64,000 nt of DNA from Pisolithus tinctorius (GCA_024663395.1 JANFAH010000005.1:2108001-2172000); one strand, 5' to 3'. Positions 14,485-29,038 are shown, numbered from the stretch's first letter. The notes: generated from the letters alone by a model not told the origin. A program made the numbers and translations.

Positions 14485-15326
14485 TCATGAGGAACCCTCC
14501 GGAGGAGCAGGCACTGGGTTTTCAACAGATTGTACCGCAGGCTTCACGTTCAGCCTCCGCTGGATCTGTAGATTGAGCATTGATAGATGTTGTTCGACCA
14601 CCTTGTCTTGGTCCGCCGTCAGCACCTCCGCGACCGCGACCTCGGCCTCGACCACGACCTCTAGGACCACCTCGACCGCCTCTTATCCCCGGTCTGACGT
14701 CTGACAACGGCGCGGTGTCACCGTCCTCTCCATGGTTGACCCTCCCCGACTTCCGTTCGGCAGTGGGTTTGCCCGAGTCCCATTCGCGACTCTCCATCTT
14801 CTCCATCTTTCTCCGAGCATTCTGTTCGCGTGTACGATCAACGTTCTCTTGCATCTTCCGTGCAGTGAGCTTGTCTCACGCGTTCTTCCTCCTGAGTCTT
14901 TTTGAATGCCTCTTCGTCTGCTTTGACATCCTGGAGATCGTGAGCCTCGAGCGCAAGAAGAATCGAGGGATGGGCTCGCTTACAAGCCTCCTCTGCTTGA
15001 TTTTTTCGTTCTGCTCCTTCATTCGCTGCATTCGCTCCGCAAGGGCCTCCTTCAGACAGCTTCTCCTGCAAGTATATCAGTACCGGGGAGGGCGAAGCGA
15101 AGAAGCACATCACAGCACCCGTTCTGCGCCACCATGTCTTGACGCGTTCTGGGTTGACATAAGGCTTCTTCTTCTCCTGCCTTGGCTCTTTTGTCGGTGT
15201 GGGCTGTTCCTGAGGTTGCGTCTCTGCTGGTGCTGGCTGAGGGTCCTCTGGCTCCGTCTTTGGGTCCTTGATGGTGAGGGCGTCGAAATTGAGGCCGAGA
15301 GAGTTGGAGGGAGCCTTGTCTGCCAT
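14485..15326 (-). CDS. Conserved fungal RGG-tailed protein of unknown function, frame interrupted
   Basis: The start is the ATG at 15326 ([19 protein letters not shown]). The protein has an acidic/Pro/Gln-rich head, a basic [10 protein letters not shown] segment, a charged helical middle ([17 protein letters not shown], then [16 protein letters not shown]) and a long Arg-Gly tail (14690-14600), all typical of an RNA-associated protein. The order is conserved in many fungi, but I know no assigned function. The frame must be shifted three or four times: after VKT (about 15133), at KLSE (about 15045), after VRQA (about 14877) and near the C-terminus (about 14535). At least the first three look like one-base insertions. 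An intron 14992-14938 fits well. Either the sequence carries residual errors or this copy is dead. It is head-to-head with the PGK gene. Confidence 0.6.
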
Positions 15327-15503
15327 GGCAACACAGAGCAGACGCGGCGGACGCTATCCAACTCACAGACGCGCACTGTCCGCGAAGATGGTGGCTGTGC
15401 TGACCGTGTTAATCCGGAGCGTGGGAACAACTGCCTTATCAAGTCCGATAAGATCTCCACACATCCTCCCCCCTCCCCGTCGACTCTCTTATCCTCTCCC
15501 TCA
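15327..15503. promoter_or_regulatory. Shared divergent promoter of the RGG protein and PGK
   Basis: Only 177 bp separate the two start codons. The side next to PGK is a CT-rich run (about 15465-15500), a common feature just upstream of highly expressed fungal genes. I could not define a TATA box. Confidence 0.5.
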
Positions 15504-17127
15504 ATGTCGCTCTCCAACAAACTAGCCATCACAGACCTCGACCTCAAGGACAAGCGTGTCCTCATCCGGGTCGACTTCAATGTCCCCATGCAGGATGGAA
15601 AAATCACCAACCCCGCAGTATGTATCTTCCCTTGGAGCCGAAGCATAACGTCCTGACAAGCAGACGTAGCGCATCGTTGCAGCTCTTCCGACCATCGAAT
15701 ACGCCCTAAAAAAGGGTTCGAAACACAGATTATAGTGCACCCACCACACACTTGATAACTCCTGTAGATGCCGCCGTCGTTGTGCTCATGTCTCACCTCG
15801 GTCGTCCCGATGGTAAAGTGGTTGAAAAATACTCCCTCAAGCCTGTCGCAGCCGAGGTAGAGAAACAACTCGGAAAACCAGTCACCTTCCTGTCCGACTG
15901 CGTTGGCTCCGAGGTCGAGCAGTCTGTAAAGTCAGCCCCTCACGGTTCTGTCATCCTACTCGAAAACTTGCGCTTCCATATCGAGGAAGAAGGCTCCGTC
16001 AAGCACAAGGATGGAACCAAGACCAAGGCTGACCCAGCGAAGGTGACGGAATTCAGAGCAAGCCTTACCAGACTGGGTGACGTCTACGTCAATGACGCCT
16101 TCGGTACTGCACACCGTGCCCACTCCAGTATGGTCGGCATTCAGCTCCCCGAGAGAGCTGCTGGCTTCCTCGTCAAGAAGGAGCTCGAGTACTTCGCAAA
16201 GGTACTCGAAAGCCCAGACCGTCCGTTCCTGGCTATCCTCGGTGGGGCTAAGGTGTCCGATAAGATCCAACTCATCGAGAACATGCTCGACAAGGTAGGA
16301 TTACCAACAATCGCGTCATCTCCCAGGCTGTCAGTGCTTACCGTACAAGGTTAACTCCCTCATCATCGGTGGCGGTATGGCGTTCACGTTCGCCAAGGTA
16401 CTTGAAAACGCGTCGGTGAGTAATCCGCGCTTTCCACGCCTGCTGAGTTCTTACCCTTCATGGAATCGAGATCGGAAACTCCTTGTTTGACCAAGCTGGT
16501 TCCGAAAAAGTACATTCCCTCGTCGAGAAAGCAAAACAGAAAAACGTCAAGCTCGTCTTTCCGGTGGACTTTGTCACTGCTGACAAGTTCGACAAAAATG
16601 CCGATGTATGATTGTTGGCAGCGTAATCGTGGATCTACTGACCTGCAAGTAGGTCGGGTATGCCACTTTGGAAGAAGGTATTCCCGATGGTCGCATGGGT
16701 CTCGACGCTGGCACAAAGAGCCGCGGACTGTTCCGCGATGCCTGTCCTTGAAGCGAAAACCATCTTGTGGAATGGGTGTGTCTTGGGCGTACTCGATATG
16801 CACAGTGGTTGATAATTCACAGCCCCCCTGGCGTGTTCGAGTTCCCGGCCTTTGCTGAAGGCTCCAAGGCCCTACTCGACGCTACCATCCTGGCAGCTCA
16901 AAACGGAGCAACCGTGATTGTTGGTGGGGGAGACACCGCCACCCTTGCGGCACAATACGGAGCAGAAGAGAAACTAAGCCACGTCAGTACTGGTGGAGGC
17001 GCAAGCTTGGAGCTTCCTCGAGGGCAAGGTAGGCTGGTCTTCCGCTGCCCCTCCCCCCTATGTATGCTAAGGGTTCGCGCAGGTCCTCCCTGGTGTGGAC
17101 GCGCTCAGCGAGAAGCAGAAGCAGTGA
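15504..17127 (+). CDS. PGK1: Phosphoglycerate kinase, frame interrupted
   Basis: Cytosolic glycolytic enzyme that makes ATP from 1,3-bisphosphoglycerate. Exons: 15504-15617, 15670-15723, 15768-16294, 16350-16415, 16471-16605, 16653-16775, 16823-17028, 17083-17127. Hallmarks are [26 protein letters not shown], the [10 protein letters not shown] loop, [16 protein letters not shown] and the end [14 protein letters not shown]. Three defects are visible. The donor of intron 2 (after 15723, KKGSK) has no GT, and the frame then runs into TAG. An extra C near 16741 breaks [14 protein letters not shown]. An extra C near 17015 breaks ASLELLEGK. Splice phases around each exon are otherwise perfect. PGK is normally single-copy and essential, so sequencing or assembly errors are more likely than true decay, but a dead duplicate is possible. 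Confidence 0.85.
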
Positions 17128-17338
17128 GCAGACGCATGGAATATAACTTGTTAGATGCGGAATTACTGTAACATTTATCCTTGCATTCAGTTTTGTCGTC
17201 GTAGAATTATTCTGTCATATCCAGTTTACTGCAGAGGGGAATTGACCGCGCACTAGACGAAAGCGGAAATCGGCAGAGTTACGTAAGCACATACTTAAGT
17301 GCTTCACACAGGTTCCCTTCAGTTCAGTGTCGACTCAA

Positions 17339-19841
17339 ATGGCTCGCAGCAAACGTAGAACGTCTCGCTCGGCTGCGCAGCAGAAGCAGCAGAAAGAGCC
17401 TGCGCCGCCGTCGCCGTCGCCTGTGTCGAGCAGGTCGTCTCTGACACCTATGCAGGACGATGAACCAGTTGTGCCTACTCCCACGTCAGAGCCCATTGAA
17501 CCCCTCGGAAGATCGCAAGAAGAGACTTGTCCAGACTGCAAGGATCATCAGGCCTCAGAGGTTGATCCAACCACCAAGGATAGCTGGATAAGATGTGACG
17601 CGTGTAAGACATGGTATCATTGGGTATGTGCAGGGAACGGAGGAGACCCTGATGCAATAGACAAATGGCAAGTTTTGCTAGCATAGCTATCCATGCGTGA
17701 ACAGTCCAATAATCGATATGGGTCTTTTTTTCGTTGATTTGGTGCAGGTACTGCAAGCCATGCGTGCTCGAGAAACCGTCCAGGACGATCACGCTCAAAC
17801 CCCCTGCGCGTAAGTCAACACGCAAACGGACACAGCTCAACTACGCCAACTTGAACTCGGGCGTGGATTCTGACCCGACTAGATGGTTGCGCGTCATTCA
17901 ATCAAAATCAATACAAGACGACCAGTTCAAGCGGATGAACGGTGCAGACGTCGGCATAGAATGGCTTGAGAACGACAGCAATGCGATGCGTGAACCCATA
18001 GTGATCGAGAGCCCCGAAGGACTCGGAATGAAAATGCCGAGCCAAGATTGCACGGTCACCGACGTTGCCAACATGGTTGGTCGTGAAACCCCCGTGGAAG
18101 TCATAGGTACAGCGGGTCCATGCCACCGTAACAGCCCCAAATACTCATGCCCAAGTACTAGATGTTGCCTCACAGTCAACTTCTCCAGGGTGGACACTAG
18201 GGAAATGGGCAGACTACTACAATCTCGAATCATCTGCGAGGGACAAGATCAGAAACGTCATTTCTCTCGAAATCTCGTCAACCCCACTCGCAGACCAGAT
18301 CACACCTCCGCGGCTGGTACGAGAGCTGGATTGGGTGGAGAAGTTTTGGCCGAGTTCACGGAAGGGGAAGGGACATGCATATCCAAAGGTCCAGCTATAT
18401 TGTTTGATGGGGGTCGCATCTGCGTGGACGGTGAGCCATTCTTCCGTGTCGCGGAACGATGTCAGGAATTAAGGTCTTGGAGGACTGGCACATAGATTTT
18501 GCAGGCTCTTCCGTTTATTATCACATACTCCGGGGATCCAAGGTTCGATCCTAAGAACTGTTCTGCTTCTTTCTGTTAACCGCGCGCTAGGTCTTTTACT
18601 TTATCAGACCGACACCAGCCAATCTCGCCGCGTACGAACGTTGGTCTGGGACGGAACTACAATCGAACGTGTGGTTGGGCGATATGGTCGACGAGGTGGT
18701 TAAGGTCACGTTGACTGCGGGGAACACGATGATTATTCCCACTGGGTGGATTCACGCAGTAGTGAGTGTATCGGTTTCGACTTTTCGAAACCCCATACTC
18801 ATGGCAAATGCAGCACACTCCTGTGGACTCTCTAGTAATTGGGGGCAACTTCTTACACTCGTATAACGTCGCGACCCGTAGGCCCTTCTTCACTTGCCCT
18901 CCTCGCATACCCTCATATTGCCTTCAGAATTAAAGGTGCTGGAGATCGAAAAGGCGACACATGTGCCGAAAAAGTTCCGGTTTCCCATGTTTACCAAGTG
19001 AGTGGTCTCACGCTGGACCAATCGTTTATTCTAACATGAAGATAGACTGTGTTGGTATGTTGGAGAAAAGTATCTGCGCGATCTAAAGGCAAAGGAAGAA
19101 TTTTGCCCGCGGGTAATGGAGTCTCTGGAAGTATTGTCTGGATACTTGGTCTCTGAAGCCCGCGTCATGGAGAGAGGAACTGAGGCTGCAAAGCGTGATG
19201 CCAGGGACCAGGTCCCTACTGATCGTGTCAAGGATCCCTCGGCCCTTGCTAGAGAGTTACGCTGGAGAATCCGGATAAATGCGGGTACTACGAGCGATGA
19301 TGAAGAACTCGGACGACCGGCTAAGAAAACTTTGGTAAATGGCCATGGCATCAAGCGGAAACGGTCACCAGTGGAACTTCCGGGAGGACCCGTACTGTTC
19401 AAGAATTTCCAGCCGAAGGAGTGGGACGTGGTGCTAGACTTGCTAAATGAAGAGGATACGCGGAGGGTTGCAGCTCCGTATCCCTCCGACGACGGATGGC
19501 AACAGCAATGGTCTCACTGGGACGATGAGTCCTTGGACAGCAATACCCATCAGGCAGCCTCCGTTGAGCGGAAACGCAACGTCATCGCCAAGACGAGACG
19601 TATAGATGGTGGGCTGGAAAGACAACGGATCGAACGGGTCTTTGAACGATGGGTGTGGGAGGATGGTCCTGTCGATATGAAGCCAGCTGATGGGGATGTG
19701 ACTATGGCCGTGGCTACAACGGAGTCGGTGGGTGGGATGGATGTGGACACACCAGAGGATACTCCTGCCTTGAAACAGGAGGAGGAAGAGCCGGAAGAGG
19801 TTGTCAAGGTCGACGGTAGTGCAGTAACAGTTGCTGCATGA
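17339..19841 (+). CDS. JHD1: PHD-finger JmjC histone demethylase, JHD1/KDM2 type
   Basis: Fe(II)/2-oxoglutarate histone lysine demethylase, by family specific for H3K36, acting in chromatin. Eight exons: 17339-17667, 17748-18106, 18156-18430, 18483-18542, 18591-18761, 18814-18877, 18928-18997, 19046-19841; 707 residues. A PHD finger ([24 protein letters not shown]) lies around residues 63-116. The JmjC core shows the metal triad region HIDFAGSS, then VFYFIRPT, and the second histidine near WIHAVHTPVDS. The ATG at 17339 is used because the upstream extension begins with GTG. The first intron (17668-17747) has a GC donor (TG|GCAAGT), required to join KW to YCKPC of the PHD finger. The C-terminal third is charged and not conserved. 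No frame defects. Confidence 0.9.
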
Positions 19842-20140
19842 GCACGGACTACTACAACCTCGGTTCTACGGATTGGTTTATTTCCTGTAATGCTATTGGT
19901 TCTTTTCACCTACAAACTACGTGTGGGAATTGCCATGCGCATTCAAAATTGCTAGTGTACAAGGACACGAGCAGCCCACATTGTTCTCCACAGACGACGA
20001 GGACGGCGAAGTTGCTCTCAGTGCCCAAAAGGCTATAAGCTCGGATACACTCAGCACCGTTGGACCAGCACCAACTTGACCGCCACCGATTTTTTCATTC
20101 GCAGCGACACCTTGACAAGCCTTGACGTCAGTCCATCACC

Positions 20141-22483
20141 ATGTCTGCCTTAGCCTATGACCAGCCAGAGCCTACTTCAGAGGGCTCGATCGCCTTCGGA
20201 AGGACGAACCGACTCCAGCCCAATGGCGGTCCAAACCAGCCTGCTGCCAGGGATTCAGGACACCTTGACGATGATTTCTACGGCGGGTCGTGTAAGTCAC
20301 CGTCTGTTCTAGCTAACTCGTTTTCATTGAACATCCCGGGCGCACCCAGCGGATGCCTTTACCAACCACTCGAATCGCTCTGTCCCTTCGTTCCCCCCAC
20401 CAGAATACGATAGTCTCGATAACATCCCACCGATGCCATCCAGCAACGCTGCTTCCCTGGTCGACAGCTTGAATTCTTTACGCATAAATGACAATCCTGG
20501 TTCTCGTGGAACGGGCGCTCACCCGTTCCCCTCTGATCCTGTTCCGCGGCCAAGTACATCGATGTCGACGTATAATCCTGGCTATCGGGCGCCTCACCCT
20601 TCACGCTACCCGAACACATTGCCACCGGCACCCAATGCAGCCCTTCCATTGAGGAACCAAAGACCTGGCGTCGATCTTCACACACATTATCCTGCCGACG
20701 ACATGAGTGTAGCTTACCAAGTTGGTGAGCAACCACTGATGAGGCGACACAGTGGTGGTTATGGTAATCCTGCACACCAACTCGCTGTCAATACAGATTT
20801 TCGGGCCGGGTATCTCTCTGACGATCAAGGAACTGGTCCTTCCAGTGGGTATGCCCCGTCAGATTCCTCGTCCGCGTATTCGCATTCTCTCCCTCAACGC
20901 TCTTCAAGCCAGTATCAGATGGCCTGGCATGGCTCACAGCCCAATCTGACTCCAGACTATGGCCACCAAGGTCAACCTCGACCAGCGGAGTACGATCATC
21001 TGTACGCTGCAGCTTCAGATGTATTGGGCATGGGACCTCCTCCACCGCAGCCACTTGCGGGTCCCAGCACGTACATGCCGTACTCTGGGTACTCTGGTCA
21101 AACAGCCCTCCCTGCCAGTCAATCCACGCCTTACCTCCACCCCGCAGGCCCGGGTCCCTATCACCCAGCACCTCCTCCACCTGGCGGTGCTGGTGTGGTG
21201 CCGTACGCGCCAACGCTTCCTCAGGTTTCAGGAGTTGATGAGGCTGAGTTCGAACTTAGATCACCAGCTACATCACTCCAACAGATGAAAAAGACCAAGG
21301 CTGTGGACTTGAATTCCCCACCATTTACGAAGGAGTACATTGACGAGTATCGCCAACGTATAAAGGGAGACCCGGATCCGGAGGCTCATTTCAGGTATGC
21401 CAAGTACTTGATAGAAGCCGCGAAGAAGATCGGCGTAGATGCAAGGGACCAGCGCGCAGTAAAGAAGTATCGTGACTATCTCATACAGGAAGCTCTCAAA
21501 ACTATCCGTCGGTTGGCTACTCAGAACGAACCCTACGACGAGGCACAGTTCTTCATGGCGAACTGCTATGGCACGGGCATGCTCGGCCTCCAGGTCGACC
21601 ACGAGCGAGCATACCATTTGTACTTGCAGGCTGCTAAGCAGAACCATGCGGCAGCATCGTACCGTGTTGCCGTTTGCAACGAGCTCGGGGCAGGGACTAG
21701 AAGAGAACCCCCACGTGCCGCTGTTTTCTACAGGAAGGCTGCTTCTTTGGGCGACACTGCGGCCATGTACAAGTTGGGCATGATTCTGCTTCTCGGATCA
21801 CTGGGAGAACAAAAGAATCCTCGCGAAGCCATTAATTGGCTTAGGCGAGCAGCCGAGCAAGCTGACGAAGAAAACCCTCATGCGCTGCACGAACTGGCCA
21901 TGTTGCACGAAATGCCAAACTCGGGACTTGTGCCCCACGATCCAGCATATGCTAAGGTACTCTTGACACAGGCAGCTCATCTTGGTTACGTCCAATCCCA
22001 GTATAAGCTCGGGCAGTGCTACGAATACGGCGCCCTCACTTGTCCGGTTGATCCGAGGCGTTCGATAGCTTGGTACACCAAGGCTGCAGAAAAAGGTTAC
22101 GCAGAAGCCGAACTTGCCCTGAGCGGGTGGTATCTTACGGGAAGTGAAGGAGTCTTAAAACAAAGCGACTCCGAGGCGTATCTTTGGGGACGGAAGGCTG
22201 CAAATAAGGGATTGAGCAAGGCGGAATATGCTGTAGGATACTATGCGGAAGTCGGTATTGGGATCAAACAGGACATTGAGTTTGCTAAACGATGGTACAT
22301 GCGCGCAGCAGGTGGGTGCGTTCCTACCCTGGTTTTATGCATTTGGTGCTGAAATCCCCTCCAGCACAGGGCAACAAGCGTGCTATGAACAGATTGACGG
22401 AGATGAAACGCATGGGGAACAAGCGATCCAATGTTGGACGCCCGACTCGCCAGCAGGCCAAGGACGAGTGTGTAATTTGCTAA
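20141..22483 (+). CDS. CHS4: Sel1-repeat chitin synthase activator, Chs4/Skt5 type
   Basis: Activator and bud-neck anchor of class IV chitin synthase (Chs3) by homology. Three exons: 20141-20291, 20350-22311, 22365-22483; 743 residues. The first 270 residues are Pro/Ser/Tyr-rich and disordered. A series of Sel1 (TPR-like) repeats follows from about residue 340 (AQFFMANCYGTGML, AASYRVAVCNELGAG, AMYKLGMILLLGSLG, SQYKLGQCYEYGAL, AEAELALSGWYLTG). A basic tail ends in CVIC, a CAAX box for prenylation, as in yeast Skt5, which supports membrane attachment. Exon 2 must begin at 20350; the later AG near 20402 would create a stop at the junction. The gene looks intact. Confidence 0.9.
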
Positions 22484-22847
22484 CCGTAGACCTTTTTCGA
22501 ATAATGATGGAAGCGAAACATTGCTACTTCCACGTCGTCATCATCGTAATATTCCTGATATCATGTTCTTCTTGGCTCTCTCGTCTGCTATCGATGTTTT
22601 GCCAACGCTCAGCGAGCCTTCGTGCGGTGCGTGATTGAGATAAGCGCCGGTGTTGGTCAGCCGAGGCTACGAGTGTCAAGTGGCGGTCCAAGTTGGTCAC
22701 GTCCAAGTAGTGACTGCCCCTGTCCGAGTCCTTGACGCCTTGCCGCTCATTACAACCCAACAGCAATTCACAGTAAGTACAGATGAACAGAGACAACGTT
22801 CGTGCTGTTCACCTGCACGGGCGAGGAGAACGCTAATTCTTCGATAG

Positions 22848-23544
22848 ATCTCCCTCTTGGAACACTTGGATATCTCTCAAGTCAACTGTCTCAACGAACA
22901 ACAACAGCACGACCTAAAATCCATCGTTGCTTCGAGGAAAATCAACCCTCCGGAATCGTCAGCTTATCTCGCAAGCGATGCAGACGAGCAACTCTTGGTT
23001 AACATATGTGTAGGTGTCGCCTTCGCCTGCGCCACACGGATAATATCAGACATCTTTATACTTCGGCATGTTATGTATCATCAGTTCAATCAAGCCGTTA
23101 GAATCCGTACGCTCGTCATCAAGACCAAGGAAGAAGAGAAGGGGCCGAAGAATATCAAGTTGCGCATAAACAATCCGTCGATCAGTTTCTCCGATGTGGA
23201 GGATGCGGCAGATAACACGTTCTCTCAAGTGGTCAAGTTGAGCCGAGAAGACGTCACTGAAGGAAGGCCCATCCCTTTACGATTTGTACGCTTTCAAAGC
23301 GTGAGCAGTCTCCACGTACGTCTCGACAGATAACTTCGTTCTCGAGCCGGGGTAAATGGCCTTTTAATCTTGATAGATATTCGTCGAGTCGAATCAAGGT
23401 GGGGGTGATCAAACTCGCATAGATGCTATCGACGTCATGGGCATCCCAGTAGAGTGAGTTTGATTTTCGTATTTTAGAATGCTCTTTCATTCTAGAACCA
23501 GAGCAACAAAAGACTTGAGTGGATTGAAGGAAGAAGAGCACTGA
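22848..23544 (+). CDS. PITH-domain protein, 5' end unresolved
   Basis: The PITH domain (the proteasome-interacting domain of thioredoxin-like protein TXNL1) is seen in exons 22848-23009, 23085-23315, 23377-23453, 23454-flanked intron, and 23496-23544. Motifs are LDISQVNCLNE, ASDADEQLLVNI, KNIKLRINNP, PLRFVRFQSV and FVESNQGGGDQTRIDAI, and the end is ATKDLSGLKEEEH. TXNL1 proteins carry a thioredoxin domain before this one. Only 364 bp separate the first exon from the stop of the upstream gene, and I find no thioredoxin fold or WCGPC motif there. The first exon and start are therefore unknown: either a short leader exon (possibly an ATG at 22783) or a degraded N-terminus. It converges on the PNKP gene with 66 bp between stops. 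Confidence 0.75.
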
Positions 23545-23610
23545 AAGGTCTGCAATCTAATGTGATATATACTAGGCATGCAAGTCTTAGATTCGCGATT
23601 CATGTGATGA

Positions 23611-25520
23611 TTACTTTCCGTCGATCTGTAACCACATACTCCATCGTCTCCGAGCCTCTTCATCACCTTCAAACTTCCAAGCAATCTTCACCACTTCCGA
23701 GAACCCTTCACTTGTGTGGGGCTCTTCGTAATTGTCCCGAAATCCTATGAAAGCGACGTAAGGTAGAATGTCCCTCGGGGGCTAAGCAGGTCATATAAGC
23801 ACAAATCGTCGAAATATTTGCCGGAGGGACCACTACCTTGTCGACATCGAAAACGGGCTCGATATAAGCACGATACAGGTTATTGTGCCACGCGAGTTCC
23901 ATCGGTCCAGTGAAATCGAAACACCTATTCTAGAACGTGAACAAAGTCTCTGGGAAGCGGGATTACCAACTAACCTCGCCAGGACCCCGTGCCTCTTGGC
24001 CAGGTCAAGGTAATGCTTGCGCGTCGCAACATCGCGATTGGTATTATCTATTTGAACTCTATCCAAAATGGACGGCATGCGTGTGAGAGGGTACATGCCT
24101 ACAACGATGCTCTTCTTGTCCTTTAGTGCCTCTTCTGCAGCCTTGATGCATTTAGGCCTGGAGCCCAACACGTCTTGATTAATATGGCTATACCCAACCG
24201 GGGAGAAATGTCTGCGGTAGAAAGAAGATTTACCCAGACAAGGGTAACCAGTGAAGATGACAAGCTCCTGTCTAGGAGGGTCTGGCATGATCGCCACATT
24301 AGGAGGCGTTACCGGTTCCACTGTAAAGTCTCAGTGTAGGCCGAGGTGGCATAAAGAGACAATCGACCTTCAGGTAAGCTAGCTACGTGAAATCCGGGTA
24401 AATTGTATGATGCAGCTGGAAGTTTGAGGAAGTATTCCTTTACCCATGTCAGCGAGGGTGTAAATTCTCGAGGTACAAGAGTTCAGTACCTCAGGTGTGT
24501 AGAAAGGAATGCCAATATTGAGGGCCCACTTCCTGTCAGTTGACGCAAAGTCATCCGGACGACCCGCAGCGTCTCCGACGTAGAACGAACTCGCTTTGTC
24601 TGCGCAGTGTACAGTGTATAGCAAGACAGAAGTGTGAAAAATCTTCGAAACCTTACCGATTTCCACACCCTGCTCTTTGAAGATCCGTTCAAGTTCGTAC
24701 CACATCCCAGGCATCGGTTTCCGATAGCCATCCTTCGCACATGCTGCAAAGATGCGAAATGGGACGTCAGGCAACTATATACGTTTGGAATAAGTCACGC
24801 AGGGGACGGTGGTTGGAGAAGGACTTACAGCAGCAGCTATCAGGGGTATCTTTTTCTTCCATTCCGTCAACTGGTTCGATTTTAGTGCTTGGTTAGATAT
24901 AAATACGATAGAATACCTGAGCAGGAGTGCAAGGGTGCCGCATGAGTACAGTCGCGAAACCTTGGAAAACCGACAGACTCACCCCTCCTCGTGCAAGGTT
25001 CGCATCTTTGAAGGTACCACGTTTCTCCACCATTCCCACTGCAATGCTGAGCCTTTACCTCGGTTATTATGGTTTGACTTGATCACCGTTCCATCCAGAT
25101 CAAGTGCAGCGATCTTTGACAAACAGGGTGGAGAAAGATTAATCCCATGTAAGCATGTACGTTTAGGGCCGAGAGACGGTTTCAGCCATTGAAACGGCGA
25201 CGACTCGGACAAGGACGTTGCCTGGCTTTGCTTAGAGAAGAAGGGATGGACTAAGAAGCCGGCAGGACTGAGTAACACGCGACTACGTGGTGCCGCGAGA
25301 TGCACGCGAATGAGAAAGACTCACTTTTCGCGATCTTCCGTGAGTTCATGGACCCGTCTGCTGACGACTCTGTTTCATTGGTTTGCAGGTCCGACGCGCC
25401 ACGCTTCTTAGAAGGGCCTGAAGCTGAGGCGCGGTGCCTAGGTCAGTTGTCGCCAGACACTGTCCCGACGAAGGGTTCCTTACGCGCAGTACTGTCTGTT
25501 GCTGGGTTCGCCGACGCCAT
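23611..25520 (-). CDS. PNKP: Bifunctional polynucleotide 3'-phosphatase / 5'-kinase
   Basis: DNA end-processing enzyme of single- and double-strand break repair; it removes 3' phosphates and adds 5' phosphates, in the nucleus. Ten exons: 25520-25484, 25423-25325, 25250-24983, 24916-24829, 24774-24657, 24599-24490, 24437-24368, 24320-23975, 23924-23837, 23781-23611; 464 residues. The HAD phosphatase half has the nucleophile motif ALDLDGTVIKS, FISNQ and VGDAAGR. The kinase half has a P-loop GYPCLGKSSF. The N-terminus reads PSKKRGAS, then IHPFFSK, then FQWLKPSLGPKRTC, as in fungal relatives. The start is set by two 5' introns. The first uses GTAAGG with an ACTGAC branch and joins TAP to SGPSKKRG; without it there is an in-frame TGA. 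Confidence 0.9.
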
Positions 25521-25756
25521 GGATATGCTGGGAGGCGTTGACAAGGATAGTCGCGCAATAGCCTGAGTACTACGGCGCGTTCGCCGAACAAACAGGGGTA
25601 AATCAAGTAACACATTCACATGTACCCCATGTTCGTTCGATGAAATGCCTACAGAACGCGTAGCTACTCTATATATAATCTTTCATTTGGAGAAACAGAA
25701 TAAACGACCCTTCCGACTTGCATCTTCTATGGTATGTAGTCATAAGTAATCGGAAA

Positions 25757-28114
<2,358 letters not shown>

Positions 28115-28206
28115 GATACTGTGATTGGTAGGATTCCTGTTAGAAGTCCTGTTAGTATGTATGAGTCGGGCGGATCTGCAGTGCTGCCTAATTTGGAACA
28201 CCCGCC
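28115..28206. promoter_or_regulatory. Very short divergent promoter of PFKFB and PIG-X
   Basis: The two start codons are 92 bp apart, so both genes must share nearly all proximal promoter sequence. No clear motif was identified by eye. Confidence 0.45.
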
Positions 28207-28919
28207 ATGCTGCTCTCCTTTGCGCTGTCCCCGACGCGTGGGTTCCATACAACACTGTTGGCACGAATAGCACTGCACGACGAGAACCATGCATGCTCGG
28301 AATTCGTGCTATACACACTCCCGCCCAGTGTCATCGTGGACCGGCACGAGCTCATCGACCGCGGTATTGAGTTCGAGCTGTGGGGTGAATCAAACCTGGA
28401 ACTGCCTGTTTTCGCCGTCAGCCAGGCGAATACCTCCCTTCTGGTGAACGTGAGACACGTCGAACCGCACGGCAATGAAGTACTTGTAGACGTGCCCATT
28501 CACGCACGCTACGGCGTTCCACTCCGAGGCAGCATGCCACGACAGCTCATCGAGGTTCTCCCTCCAACATGTTTCTGCGCATGCCCTGAGTCTAGTACGT
28601 CGAGTACGATCTCATATGTTCTTTTTTGTGTACCGGCTGATTCAATGCGGCAATGACAGCGGATATGTCGGTTTATTCGACTTCAAACCCACCGGTTAAC
28701 CAATCCGCAATGCTACGACCGTACAGCAAGTTTCTCGTGTCACAAACTCCATACGCGCTACCCGCTGCACAACTCGATGTACCTGTCGGCTCACTAGACG
28801 ATCTACTCCCTGTCGAAGCAGGTACAGTTGCCGTGGTCCTGGCCGCATTCTTGTGGCTCGTCTATCGTTCCTGGATGAGCAGTAGTAAAATACAGAGTCA
28901 CCATGTCAAGCAGGACTGA
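28207..28919 (+). CDS. PIGX: PIG-X/Pbn1-like subunit of GPI mannosyltransferase I
   Basis: PIG-X stabilises the first GPI mannosyltransferase (PIG-M) in the ER membrane. Exons 28207-28594 and 28660-28919; 215 residues. The family core is VLVDVPIHARYGVP around residue 95, preceded by a beta-rich lumenal domain (FELWGESNLELPVF). A single membrane segment, VAVVLAAFLWLVY, lies near the C-terminus with a short basic cytosolic tail, matching PIG-X topology. I see no classical signal peptide at the chosen ATG, so a further upstream start is conceivable, but the PFKFB start is only 92 bp away. Another GPI-synthesis gene (PIG-Q) begins 1 kb downstream. Confidence 0.8.
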
Positions 28920-29038
28920 ATCCACGTATTGTACAGATGCCATTGCTTGTAATAGCGAGTGTGCTGTAAAATTGTGATGTATATCAGTACCGTACAAATA
29001 CTAGGAGCATTGCAGTCCGTTCTATTATGGGACGAACA

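Noticed and set aside
24979..25305. GTG-start frame as the PNKP N-terminus
   Set aside because: Two upstream introns with good signals give an ATG at 25520 and a typical PSKKRG..IHPFFSK N-terminus.
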